The notes beneath the pieces are model-generated. The model had not been told where the DNA came from and ran no database searches. It worked only from the letters and a program-made list of their open reading frames with translations. The position numbers were made by a program, and so were the translations under genes. Below are positions 32,021 to 40,485 of a stretch of 64,000 nucleotides of DNA, piece by piece; the stretch's first letter is position 1, and every line of letters begins with the position of its first letter. This stretch comes from CAKSHP01 sp045636325. Its GTDB lineage: Bacteria > Bacillota > Clostridia > UBA1381 > UMGS1253. The stretch covers positions 215,948 to 279,947 of the forward strand of contig JAZTXH010000016.1 in assembly GCA_045636325.1 (NCBI GenBank), written 5' to 3'.

Positions 32021-33977
32021 GTTTTTTGTTTTTTCAGGACCGACAGGTGAAGATTTTGATATATCTAATGAGCAAAAAATCAAACTAAAAAAGGAAATCC
32101 TTAAACTCCTTGCCGATAAATATGAGGGCGAAATATGTTCGTTTAATATCAAAGCCGATGATTGCTTGGGGATAGTTGCAACTGAAGCGTGTTTAGAGTT
32201 TATTGAGGCAAATAACATCAAGGACTATAAGATTAGGTTTATCTGCACATACGCAGGTGATTTCTCTCTTATGACGAAAGAAACACAGGCTTTTTATAAT
32301 ACAACCATTGATAGTTTGAAAATGGAGAATAATCGATGTGTAGTTGACGTAACAAACGGGCTTATTACTGTTACGGACAGCAGAAAAGATATGATACAAC
32401 GTTATGACAACTACCATTGTATAATGTATTCACAAAATGCGGATTTTTATATAACTTATTATAATCAGCAAAAATGTGGTGATAAAGTATTTTTGAAGGA
32501 TGTTAACAAATGGTATTTTAGTTCTAAAAAATGCATTAATCTCTATCCTGTTGTCAGCAAAAGCTATACTGCATGCAATACTACGGGTGTTAGAAAAAGG
32601 AAAAATTCCTCAAAATATTATTATCGTATTAAATGCAAGTTACCTGACGGAACACCTATAAACATTGAGAAAGGTTCTTTTCTTACAGAGGCATTGGCTG
32701 CAAAAGCACGCAGAGAACATTTAATTGCCCTAACAACACAGAATTGTGAAGACAGTAATAGAACGGTTGATGATGTTTTTCAGGAGTTTATTGACGCTAC
32801 CTGTCATAATAAACCCAGTCTAAAGAAAAAGTATATTTCTTGTTATAATTCGAGATTTAAGACGGCATTGGGGAAATTGCATATTGGCGAAACAGAAAAA
32901 ACTCTTAACATACTATTTGACGGATTATACAACCATAAACTTCCTGACAATAGAAGTAATGGTGAAAAAATATTGTTTTCATCGTCTTATGTACAAGGCC
33001 TGAAAGCAATGCTGTTTAATTTTTATGATTACGCTTACAATATGAAGTATATCTGTTCCCATCCAATGTATGCTCTGACGAGTGAGCGATATGTTAATCC
33101 CAAAAAAGCGACATGTTTAAAAGAAAAGAATAAATCCATAGAACCTTTATTTGCCTACCTTGGAAACAAGCATAAATTATTACCAGATATACAAAAATTA
33201 TTTCCAAAAGATTTCCATTTTTTTGTTGACTTGTTTGGTGGCTCAAGTGTTGTTGGAATAAACACAGATGCAAAACAAATCATCATCAATGATAGTAGTC
33301 TGTTTTTAATAGGAATTTACAAAGGAATACAGGCAACAACTCCTGAAGCTGCTTGGAACCTAATTGAAGCAATTATAAATAAATATTCGCTTGACGAACG
33401 GAATGAAAGCGGATATTACACTTGTAGGAATGAGTACAACAACATTCCGTATGAAAAACGATGCACAGAGTTCTGGTATTGGGGGTTGGTGTTGGTCTGG
33501 TGTAGTTTCAATCGAAGTACGGTACAGTTCAACCAACAAAAAGAATACAACGCACCCTTTGGTTTTAATAAGGTGAACTTTAATTTGGCAAAGCGGAAGT
33601 TTTTTGCTTTTTCTCGAAAGGTGTTTGGTAGCAAAATTATTTTTACTTGTGAAGATTATAAAATCGTAAAGATACCAGAAAATTCTTTTGTATATGTTGA
33701 CCCTCCATATCTCATTACTACTGCAACCTATAATAAGGGTTGGGATGAGCAGGCGGAAAGAGAACTATATTCTTATTTAGAAAATTTAAATAATAACGGC
33801 GTGAAGTGGGCAATGTCAAATGTTTTTGAAAATAATGGAAACAAACATCCCACATTACCTGAATGGGTAAGGGAAAATGGATACAAGGTTCATTATTTGG
33901 AAAGTGAATATATACATGCTAATTTTAGGCGTAAAAACAAAGGAAAAACTGTAGAAGTATTAGTTACAAACTATTAA
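32019..33977 (+). CDS. SLOG domain - recombinase DNA-binding - Dam methyltransferase fusion
   Basis: A 652-residue fusion. Residues 1-150 resemble the DUF1273/YpsA SLOG domain (FVFSGPTGEDF at the start, DSRKDMIQRYDNYHCIMYSQ and ADFYITYYNQ later). Residues 190-345 look like the arm-binding and core-binding domains of a tyrosine recombinase (RKRKNSSKYYYRIKCKLPDG, then TVDDVFQEFID), but no catalytic RHRY domain follows. Residues 375-652 form an adenine-N6 methyltransferase of the Dam type: PLFAYLGNKHKLLP, DLFGGSSVVG (SAM site) and DPPY at 561-564. The start at ATG 32019 lacks a clear ribosome site and abuts a repeat copy, so the true start may differ. I know no described protein with this combination. 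Confidence 0.75.
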   Translation: MFFVFSGPTGEDFDISNEQKIKLKKEILKLLADKYEGEICSFNIKADDCLGIVATEACLEFIEANNIKDYKIRFICTYAGDFSLMTKETQAFYNTTIDSLKMENNRCVVDVTNGLITVTDSRKDMIQRYDNYHCIMYSQNADFYITYYNQQKCGDKVFLKDVNKWYFSSKKCINLYPVVSKSYTACNTTGVRKRKNSSKYYYRIKCKLPDGTPINIEKGSFLTEALAAKARREHLIALTTQNCEDSNRTVDDVFQEFIDATCHNKPSLKKKYISCYNSRFKTALGKLHIGETEKTLNILFDGLYNHKLPDNRSNGEKILFSSSYVQGLKAMLFNFYDYAYNMKYICSHPMYALTSERYVNPKKATCLKEKNKSIEPLFAYLGNKHKLLPDIQKLFPKDFHFFVDLFGGSSVVGINTDAKQIIINDSSLFLIGIYKGIQATTPEAAWNLIEAIINKYSLDERNESGYYTCRNEYNNIPYEKRCTEFWYWGLVLVWCSFNRSTVQFNQQKEYNAPFGFNKVNFNLAKRKFFAFSRKVFGSKIIFTCEDYKIVKIPENSFVYVDPPYLITTATYNKGWDEQAERELYSYLENLNNNGVKWAMSNVFENNGNKHPTLPEWVRENGYKVHYLESEYIHANFRRKNKGKTVEVLVTNY

Positions 33978-33980
33978 ATA

Positions 33981-34016
33981 AGCACTCTCTGGATTTCAGA
34001 GAGTGCTTATTTTTTC
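33981..34016 (+). terminator. Terminator after the fusion gene
   Basis: Perfect stem AGCACTCTCTG / CAGAGAGTGCT with a 5-base loop and a T-run, 4 nt after the stop codon. Confidence 0.92.
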
Positions 34017-34246
34017 ATTTAAGTATGCGTAAAAGAAAAAATAAATATTTTCTCTAAAAATTAAAAAATCTAATCACTACTATATATTGACATAAATATA
34101 AAAAACAAGGACATATAACACTACACAGGCCTTTGTTTTTATTTTTATAAACATATATGTCTAAAAAATGCCCTTAAAATGAGGACAGTTACCTTAAAGA
34201 GAGGTACAGGATGCAAAATCCGAGTACATTTTTTGGGGGAATTTTG

Positions 34247-34444
34247 ATGTCTAATTCGAGATTGTCCAGCATAGATATGTATAAAACAAATCATGGTGGT
34301 GATGTAGTGAAAAACAAAGATGGTAATATGGATGTACTTCCACCTGAAACACTACAAAAGATAAGAGAAGTCTTGGCTGAAGGTATAGCAAGAAGTATTG
34401 TGACTGCAACAGCAAAAGAGTTTGATACTGCAGCAGCAAGGTAA
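34247..34444 (+). CDS. Small hypothetical protein
   Basis: A 65-residue protein (MSNSRLSSIDMYKTNHGG) of unknown family, with a helical second half (PETLQKIREVLAEGIARS). ATG 34247 lies 6 nt after GGGGGA, a clear ribosome site; an upstream in-frame ATG at 34211 has none as good. It lies about 105 nt before the large recombinase. A small gene in this position can encode a recombination directionality factor, which would matter for excision here, but the sequence itself does not show that role. Confidence 0.55.
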   Translation: MSNSRLSSIDMYKTNHGGDVVKNKDGNMDVLPPETLQKIREVLAEGIARSIVTATAKEFDTAAAR

Positions 34445-34467
34445 AATTACATAATTGATTGAATTTT

Positions 34468-34503
34468 TTGAGCCTCTGTGTTATAATTGACACAGAGGCT
34501 CAA
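34468..34503 (-). terminator. Hairpin, terminator-like on the minus strand
   Basis: Perfect 13-bp stem TTGAGCCTCTGTG / CACAGAGGCTCAA. On the minus strand it is followed by an A/T-rich tail, on the plus strand by ATGTTACT, so it is not a clear plus-strand terminator. It sits between the small gene and the recombinase. Confidence 0.5.
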
Positions 34504-34548
34504 ATGTTACTGTAAGGTTTTTATATAAATTGATGGAGGATGTTAGAT

Positions 34549-36219
34549 ATGAAAAGTGCGGCATATATAAGAGTTTCCACGCTAAAGGACGAACAGGACT
34601 TATCATTAGAACACCAAAGAGAATTTTTTGAAAAATATATAGTGCAGACAAAAGGCGATGAGCTCGTTGACATATACAGCGATAAAGGAAAATCAGCCAC
34701 TAAGATGAAAAACAGAAAAGACCTTCAAAGAATGTTACGAGATGCAAAGGCTAAAAAGTTTGAAAAACTTTATGTAAAAGATATAAGTCGTCTGTTTAGA
34801 AACACCATTGACTTCATAACAACTATGAGGGATTTGCGTAATCATGGTATTAAACTTCATATTCTTAATTTGGATGTTGGGCAAGACATAGATGATTTTA
34901 CACTTAATCTTATGGCGATGGTTGCAGAAAATGAAAGCCAGAAAATTTCAGAACGAGTAAAGTTCGGGAAGAAATTTAGCAAGGAGCAAGGTATTGTTCC
35001 CAATTTTGTCTTTGGGTATGAAAGAATTGATAAGTTCACTCTTAAACCTCACCCTACCGAGAGTGTATGGGTAAAAAAAATATTCGATTTATACACAGAG
35101 GAATTGTGGGGTATGGCACGCATCGCGGAATACCTATTCCAAAACAAGGTATATACTAAAAAGAAAAAAGACGGAGAGCCAAACTATAATTGGAGCCAGA
35201 ATACGGTTGGCAATATTTTAGAAAATGAAATTTACATTGGGAAAGTTATTAATGGTAAAGAAACTACCGAGAACATTTACACAAATGAACGAATTAAGCA
35301 CAGCGAGGAAGAGTGGTATATTTCTGAAAGACCTGAATTCAGGCTTATTTCCGATGAACAATTTGAAAAAGCCAAAAAGATTAGAAAAATTAACGCTGAA
35401 ATGTTTGCTCAAAACCTACAAGGACAAACGGGAACACGCAGGAGCGAAAAACATTTATTTTCTAATTTAATACGTTGCAACACTTGCGGCTTTGCATACA
35501 GACGTACTCAGAAACAGTATTCTGAAAATAGACCTATGAAGGTTTGGTGGACTTGTTCAAAAAGAAGCGCATATGGGAAAAACAGATGTGCTTCTCAATA
35601 CATTAGAATTGAAGAAGAGTGGTTGAAAACTGCGCTTGATGCTTTGTTTGAATATTTAATTCAAGATAAAGAAGAGTTCCTGAATTTGATTGAAAGCAAA
35701 TGCAACGCCATTATTCATCAACACATTAAAGACACTGCTGGTTTTGACATAGTTCAAATTCAAAACCAACTTAAGGAATACAATGAGCAAAGAGAGAGAG
35801 CAATACAATTAGCAATTATAGGTGTTATGTCTATGGCAGAAGCAGAAAAACAAATAAAACCAATAAACAAAGAAATTGAAAAATTGCAATTTGCTCTCAA
35901 TGAAACAGATAATACAAGAGCATTAACCAAAAGAGTAAATGAACGTATTAGAAGCCTATATAAAGATATAGAAGGGTTAAAAATCACAGATGAAATCACA
36001 AATATTGATTTAAAGAAAATTATTAGAGAAATCAGAGTGGTTAGCCAGGAAGAAATATATGTTCATTTTAATGTCGATGAAGACTTGGAAGGCTTATATT
36101 TCCCCGTTAGTTTAAGTGGATTGGTGCCATTGCCTAAAAAAAATAGCAGAAATAATGCTGAAAACAGTAATACTTTATTAACCAATAAAACAGACACCAA
36201 TACTGAACACAGTACATAA
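34549..36219 (+). CDS. Large serine recombinase (integrase/excisionase)
   Basis: A 556-residue large serine recombinase, the enzyme expected to integrate and remove the element. Catalytic domain 1-150: SAAYIRVSTLKDEQDLS with the nucleophile Ser near residue 10, and YVKDISRLFRNTIDF and ENESQKISERVKFGK. The recombinase domain (about 165-290) has VPNFVFGYERID and GKVINGKET. The zinc ribbon (about 310-365) has IRCNTCGFAYRR..WWTCSKRS, and a coiled coil follows (about 400-480). ATG 34549 is 9 nt from GGAGGA. The stop codon (36217-36219) lies in the right attachment core, so insertion fixed the gene's end. It resembles SpoIVCA-type excisionases in class, not in close identity. Confidence 0.96.
   Translation: MKSAAYIRVSTLKDEQDLSLEHQREFFEKYIVQTKGDELVDIYSDKGKSATKMKNRKDLQRMLRDAKAKKFEKLYVKDISRLFRNTIDFITTMRDLRNHGIKLHILNLDVGQDIDDFTLNLMAMVAENESQKISERVKFGKKFSKEQGIVPNFVFGYERIDKFTLKPHPTESVWVKKIFDLYTEELWGMARIAEYLFQNKVYTKKKKDGEPNYNWSQNTVGNILENEIYIGKVINGKETTENIYTNERIKHSEEEWYISERPEFRLISDEQFEKAKKIRKINAEMFAQNLQGQTGTRRSEKHLFSNLIRCNTCGFAYRRTQKQYSENRPMKVWWTCSKRSAYGKNRCASQYIRIEEEWLKTALDALFEYLIQDKEEFLNLIESKCNAIIHQHIKDTAGFDIVQIQNQLKEYNEQRERAIQLAIIGVMSMAEAEKQIKPINKEIEKLQFALNETDNTRALTKRVNERIRSLYKDIEGLKITDEITNIDLKKIIREIRVVSQEEIYVHFNVDEDLEGLYFPVSLSGLVPLPKKNSRNNAENSNTLLTNKTDTNTEHST
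36209..36218 (+). other. Right attachment core (attR)
   Basis: ACAGTACATA, identical to the left core. It encodes the last residues of the recombinase (HST, then stop) in one frame, and in the spoIIID frame it leads directly into AAA GAT GTA, the KDV of the SpoIIID recognition helix. Confidence 0.85.
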
Positions 36220-36376
36220 AGATGTAACAGAAAGGATCAAAACATACAATCCTGAACTATGCAGGCAGGTTAAGAAAATACTTGAAAAGAATAAAGAGGA
36301 GAGGCACATAAGAGGAGGAATTGCAACTCGTGAAAAATATAAACGACTGGGAAAAAAGTGTGGTAAATGTAATTGA
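36218..36376 (+). CDS. spoIIID: SpoIIID, C-terminal half, separated from its start
   Basis: Fifty-two codons plus stop that continue SpoIIID exactly where the left fragment stops: KDVTERIKTYNPELCRQVKK, then ILEKNKEERHIRGGIATREK and YKRLGKKCGKCN. They align with B. subtilis SpoIIID (KDLTERLPEINPDL, RHLRGGEATKLKYK). The fragment has no start codon or ribosome site of its own and is preceded by the recombinase stop. Recombination between the two cores places it in frame with codons 1-38. The gene ends before its own terminator, so the rest of the locus is intact. Its purity of sequence, with no stop or frameshift, argues that the gene is still selected. Confidence 0.92.
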   Translation, partial: KDVTERIKTYNPELCRQVKKILEKNKEERHIRGGIATREKYKRLGKKCGKCN

Positions 36377-36385
36377 AATTAATTA

Positions 36386-36428
36386 AAAAGCAAGTGCAGC
36401 TATGGGGACATTCTACACTTGCTTTTTT
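36386..36428 (+). terminator. Terminator of spoIIID
   Basis: Stem AAAAGCAAGTG / CACTTGCTTTT with a 19-base interior and T-run, 9 nt after the spoIIID stop. Confidence 0.85.
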
Positions 36429-36517
36429 CGTTTCTGGATATAAAAAATAAGGTTGACCTTTTTTAATATGTGTATTATAATATATAAAAGACTTACGCCA
36501 TTGCGGAGGTGATTTTG

Positions 36518-37342
36518 GTGCAATCAAAAGCAGAAAAAAAGAAAAAGGGCAAAGTGCGTGAATTGAAAGAGCATATAAAACAAAATAAGATAGTGTTTGG
36601 TGTATATGTTGTTTTGCGGGCACTTGTAATTTTAGCAATTGTGCTTTCAGTTATTGGAGGAAGATATGAAAACGTGTTTGTGTGCGTGCTTTCGCTGATT
36701 CTTTTTTTAATACCGGCATTTATTGAAAAAAATATAGGCATTAAATTGCCTACCGTTCTCGAAATAATAATACTTCTATTTATTTTTTCAGCTGAAATAT
36801 TAGGCGAAATGAGCAGTTATTACATCAGATTCTCTTGGTGGGATACGATGCTTCATACCCTTAACGGATTTTTGTGTGCGTCGGTGGGGTTTGCTCTTTT
36901 GGATATTGTAAACCGCAATGAAAAATTTAAATTTGAGCTTTCACCGTTGTACTTAGCAATTGTGGCATTTTGCTTTTCAATGACAATTGGCGTTTTGTGG
37001 GAGTTTTTCGAGTATTTTTGTGATTTGTTTTTTAAAACCGATATGCAAAAGGATACAGTTGTAAACTTTATTTCATCAACGTATATTGACCATACGCTTT
37101 CAAATAAAGCAGTTATTATAGAGGACATAAAGGATGTTGCAGTTAATGGGCAGAAATTGCCAGTAAGTGGATATCTTGATGTTGGAATTCACGACACAAT
37201 GAAAGACCTTTTGGTAAATTTCGTTGGAGCGGTGGTGTTTAGCGTGATTGGATTTTTTTATGTAAAAACAAGAGGAAAAGGAAAATTTGCAAAGAATTTT
37301 ATTCCTGTGATAGATAAGCAAAATAAGGATTACAAAAAATGA
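36518..37342 (+). CDS. Integral membrane protein, unknown family
   Basis: A 274-residue membrane protein. A basic N-terminus (KAEKKKKGKVRELKEHIKQN) is followed by about seven hydrophobic segments. The conserved-looking blocks are SWWDTMLHTLNGFLCASVG (about 109-127) and IGVLWEFFEYFCDL, then GIHDTMKDLLVNFVGA. The WDTMLHTLNG and HDTMKDLLVN motifs recall the DUF2238/YjdF membrane family, but I am not certain. GTG 36518 lies 8 nt after GGAGG, and an earlier GTG at 36509 overlaps that site. It is downstream of spoIIID past a terminator. Confidence 0.7.
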   Translation: MQSKAEKKKKGKVRELKEHIKQNKIVFGVYVVLRALVILAIVLSVIGGRYENVFVCVLSLILFLIPAFIEKNIGIKLPTVLEIIILLFIFSAEILGEMSSYYIRFSWWDTMLHTLNGFLCASVGFALLDIVNRNEKFKFELSPLYLAIVAFCFSMTIGVLWEFFEYFCDLFFKTDMQKDTVVNFISSTYIDHTLSNKAVIIEDIKDVAVNGQKLPVSGYLDVGIHDTMKDLLVNFVGAVVFSVIGFFYVKTRGKGKFAKNFIPVIDKQNKDYKK

Positions 37343-37472
37343 TATGAAATATAAAAATTGATTATAAGGTATCAGGTTTCGGCTTTAACAGCCGGGGCCT
37401 TGCACTTATTGAAAAATAACGCTTGTGTGAAAAGGATATAGAGTTTGAATGCTATATTAAATAAAGGGGTAA

Positions 37473-37514
37473 AAAAATCAGCAATTTCAAAACAGAAATT
37501 GTTGATTTTTTCTT
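37473..37514. terminator. Bidirectional terminator
   Basis: Stem AAAAATCAGCAATTTC / GAAATTGTTGATTTTT with a 6-base loop, between the convergent membrane-protein and rodA genes. Confidence 0.8.
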
Positions 37515-37555
37515 TATAAAATTTTTGTATGGTCTGTGTGCTTTTAACCATTTCC

Positions 37556-38686
37556 TTAAAACATTCTATGGTGCCTGCTTGCGGCGACGGAGTTTGCAAA
37601 TCCGATAGCCATCATGCTTGTAAGAAGTGATGTTCCGCCGTAGCTTATAAAAGGGAGGGGAATACCTGTAACCGGCATAAGCATAATACACATACCGATA
37701 TTTTCAAGCACATGAAATAAAAACAGTGACGCAATACCGATACATATAAATGAGCCGTATTCGTCTTTTGCGGTGGATGCAATATATATACATCTTATAA
37801 TTACAGATGCAAGAAGCGCAACAACAACTATACAGCCTACAAATCCCCATTCTTCGCCTATTGTGGCAAATATAAAGTCAGTGTGCTTTGCGGGCAGATA
37901 TTCAAGCTGGTTTTGAGTTCCCTGCAAGAAGCCTTTACCGAAAAATTGCCCTGAGCCGATAGAAATTTCAGACTGAATAACATTATATCCCGAACCGGTG
38001 GGGTCTCGGTAGGGGTCAAAAAACACTAAAAGTCTGTTTACCTGATAGGGTGAGAGAATTTTATCTTTAAAAAACCAGAATAGCGGTGCAAGAACGGCTA
38101 ATGTGACAAAAAATCCGATAATGTATTTATAGCTTATTTTTGCAATAAAAAGCATCGAAAGAAAGATAAACACAAAAACCATTGCCGTTCCCAAATCAGG
38201 CTGAAGCATAATAAGGAAAACGAAAATCCCTACGTGAAGCACGAGTCCTAAAAGGGTAGGAATATAGTTAATATCCTTTTTTACTGCTAAAAGATGATTT
38301 GAAAAGGTAAGAATAAATCCAAGCTTTACAACCTCCGCCGGCTGAAAGCTGACAGGTCCCAAATCAATCCAACCCTTTGTGCCGGTACTTTCTTTACCCA
38401 TACCGATAAAAAGCACCAAAACCAAAAGCAAAATATTTCCAATAAATATGTATTTATTTGCATCCATAAAAAGCTCATAGTCTACATTCGATATAAGAGT
38501 AAGACATATAAAACCTATAATGAGTGCTACTGCCTGAATTATAACAAGTCTTGGTGTACCCATGCTGTTTGTCGCAGAATAAATTGCCACAAGCCCCACA
38601 AAAGCACTTATAAGCGCAAGAAACGTTAAAATCGGATCAAGATTTTTAAAAATTTTGAATTTATCAAAAAATGTGTTTTTGTTCAT
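37556..38686 (-). CDS. rodA: Rod-shape protein RodA, peptidoglycan glycosyltransferase
   Basis: SEDS-family membrane glycosyltransferase that polymerises lipid II into peptidoglycan during cell elongation. The 376 residues form about ten membrane helices. The SEDS signatures are MLQPDLGTAMVF near the middle, and NIGMCIMLMPVTGIPLPFISYGGTSLL at the C-terminal end. RodA is favoured over FtsW or SpoVE because of its length, of FQPAEVVKLGF and of LLTSMMAIGFANSVA. No mreBCD or mrdA genes lie nearby, so it is unlinked here. The ATG at 38686 has a GGAGGC site on the minus strand. Confidence 0.9.
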   Translation of the reverse strand: MNKNTFFDKFKIFKNLDPILTFLALISAFVGLVAIYSATNSMGTPRLVIIQAVALIIGFICLTLISNVDYELFMDANKYIFIGNILLLVLVLFIGMGKESTGTKGWIDLGPVSFQPAEVVKLGFILTFSNHLLAVKKDINYIPTLLGLVLHVGIFVFLIMLQPDLGTAMVFVFIFLSMLFIAKISYKYIIGFFVTLAVLAPLFWFFKDKILSPYQVNRLLVFFDPYRDPTGSGYNVIQSEISIGSGQFFGKGFLQGTQNQLEYLPAKHTDFIFATIGEEWGFVGCIVVVALLASVIIRCIYIASTAKDEYGSFICIGIASLFLFHVLENIGMCIMLMPVTGIPLPFISYGGTSLLTSMMAIGFANSVAASRHHRMF

Positions 38687-38776
38687 TTTAGCCTCCGGAA
38701 AAAATCTTTACAATACATATTATATCAAAAAAAATGAATTTGTAAACAACCCTGTGTAAATTTTTTGTTACAACAT

Positions 38777-38807
38777 AGCAAATTACTCGTATTATGAGTA
38801 ATTTGCT
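38777..38807. other. Hairpin in the rodA-DUF512 intergenic region
   Basis: Perfect 12-bp inverted repeat AGCAAATTACTC / GAGTAATTTGCT with loop GTATTAT, in the 448-bp gap 38687-39134. It lies upstream of rodA rather than after any gene, so it may be an operator or small-RNA end. A promoter is the only other feature seen in the gap. Confidence 0.4.
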
Positions 38808-38981
38808 TGTTTCACGTGTACCCCTTGTGGGTGAAAAAGTGTTCCTTTTTGCCTCGCGGACTCAGGGTTAGGGGGGCTGTGTGTTTTTAAAACACTTTTT
38901 TATATTTGTTTGTTCGAAGGTGCATAGAGTTTAAATTTAAGAAAAAATCGTTTTAAAAGGGATTGTGGAATAAGAAAAGTA

Positions 38982-39010
38982 TTGAAAACTACTCTTTTTA
39001 GTGCTATAAT
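38982..39010 (+). promoter_or_regulatory. Promoter of the DUF512 gene operon
   Basis: TTGAAA, 17-base spacer, perfect TATAAT, 125 nt before the start codon. Confidence 0.65.
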
Positions 39011-39134
39011 TAGCGTATATGTAAAAATTTTAAAATTTACAAACAAATTGACTGAAAATACGGTTGTTTTAAACATAAATTGAAAACGACTATATAAAGA
39101 GAGATTTTCCGGCTGATGTTGCCTGAGGGGAGGA

Positions 39135-40463
39135 ATGCATCAAGTTATGAAAAACAATGCTGTGATAAAAGAAGTGTTACCAGGGTCTATAGCAGAAGAA
39201 ATTGAGCTTGAGCCTGGGGATTGTATTATAAAAATAAATGACACCAAAATCCGTGATGTTCTGGATTACAGATTTTTAACCGCTGATGAATTTTATGTTT
39301 TAGAGGTTTTAAAGAAAAACGGCGAAACAGAAATTATAGAGGTTGAAGCCTTTTATGAAGATTTGGGCGTTGAATTTGAAAACTCTTTAATGGACAGTGC
39401 GAAGAGCTGTGCAAACAAGTGTATATTCTGCTTTATTGACCAGCTTCCAAAGGGAATGAGAGAAACTGTGTATTTTAAAGATGATGATGCAAGGCTTTCG
39501 TTTCTTCAGGGAAATTATATAACGCTTACAAATCTTTCAAAAAGGGACATTGACCGTATTATACAAATGCGTATTTCACCGGTGAATGTGTCAGTTCACA
39601 CAACGGATGAAGAATTAAGGCGGTTTATGCTTGGTAATAAAAATGCAGGAAAGCTTTTGAGTATTATGAAAAGCTTTTATGAAAACAATATTACTATGAA
39701 CTGTCAGATTGTTTTGTGTCCGGGTATAAATGACGGAAAGCAGCTTGAAAAAACTGTTTTTGACCTGGCGGTGATGCATCCTTGTGTTAACAGTGTGTCT
39801 GTGGTGCCGGTGGGGCTTTCGGGGCACAGAGAGGGGTTATTTCCATTAAAGGCATTTGACAGTGAATCAAGCAGAAAAGTTATTGAAATGGTTACTTTTT
39901 GGCAAAATGAGTTTTTGAAAAAATATTCAAGCAGGATTGTGTATTTAGCTGACGAATTTTATATAAATGCAAGCTTTCCTTTACCAAAAGAGGAAGAATA
40001 CGAAGGCTATGTTCAGATTGAAAACGGAGTGGGGCTTATAACAAGCCTTGAGCACGAATTCAGCCTTGCTATTGAGAAAATAAAAAGCTATACAAAGCAA
40101 AGGCATATAAGCATTGCAACGGGCGAAATTGCATACGGCTTTATAAAAGGCTTGACAGACAGGATTTCTAAAAAATTTCCGACATTTAAAGCGGATGTAT
40201 ATAAAATTAAAAATGATTTTTTTGGTGGGGGCGTAAGCGTTACGGGGCTTGTGTGCGCTTGTGACATTATAAATGCCCTTAAAGGTAAGGATTTAAAGGA
40301 CGGGCTCTTTATTTCTGAAAGTATGCTTCGCGCGGGGGATGATGTGTTTTTAGATAACTACAGCCTGACTGAGCTTGAAAAAATTCTTAAAACAACAATT
40401 ACAAGTGTTGAAAATGACGGATTTGATTTCATAGAAAAATTACTTGATATAAAAATTGATTAA
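39135..40463 (+). CDS. DUF512 family radical-SAM-like protein with PDZ domain
   Basis: A 442-residue protein conserved next to der in many Firmicutes. Residues 1-65 form a PDZ-like domain (VLPGSIAEEIELEPGDCIIKIN), then SCANKCIFCFIDQLPKGMR (Cys near 93-100) gives a CxxxCxxC Fe-S motif like that of radical-SAM enzymes, and the C-terminal half is DUF512 (residues about 200-420). No function is established. The ATG at 39135 is close to GGGGAGG; ATG 39147 is an alternative. It is separated by 22 nt from der, and der-plsY-gpsA follow in the same direction, so all four are probably co-transcribed. Confidence 0.88.
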   Translation: MHQVMKNNAVIKEVLPGSIAEEIELEPGDCIIKINDTKIRDVLDYRFLTADEFYVLEVLKKNGETEIIEVEAFYEDLGVEFENSLMDSAKSCANKCIFCFIDQLPKGMRETVYFKDDDARLSFLQGNYITLTNLSKRDIDRIIQMRISPVNVSVHTTDEELRRFMLGNKNAGKLLSIMKSFYENNITMNCQIVLCPGINDGKQLEKTVFDLAVMHPCVNSVSVVPVGLSGHREGLFPLKAFDSESSRKVIEMVTFWQNEFLKKYSSRIVYLADEFYINASFPLPKEEEYEGYVQIENGVGLITSLEHEFSLAIEKIKSYTKQRHISIATGEIAYGFIKGLTDRISKKFPTFKADVYKIKNDFFGGGVSVTGLVCACDIINALKGKDLKDGLFISESMLRAGDDVFLDNYSLTELEKILKTTITSVENDGFDFIEKLLDIKID

Positions 40464-40485
40464 TTACCGAAAGGGATGAAAAAAT

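Larger units (their letters stand above)
15615..36218 (+). mobile_element. 20.6-kb serine-recombinase element inserted in spoIIID
   Basis: The element runs from the left core ACAGTACATA (15615-15624) to the right core (36209-36218), a repeat-to-repeat distance of 20,594 bp. It carries its own large serine recombinase at the right end, a small serine resolvase, an HpaII-like restriction-modification set, a TIR/SPFH/SIR2 operon and a SLOG-methyltransferase fusion. No phage structural, lysis, relaxase or conjugation genes were recognised. Removal by recombination between the cores restores spoIIID in frame. In layout it parallels the skin element in sigK. Whether it leaves the chromosome during sporulation is inference; the exact restoration of the gene is directly visible. 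Confidence 0.92.

Noticed and set aside
15615..36218. Prophage or conjugative element
   Set aside because: No capsid, terminase, tail, lysis, relaxase or type IV secretion gene was recognised among the element's proteins. The cargo is restriction, defence-like and unknown genes.
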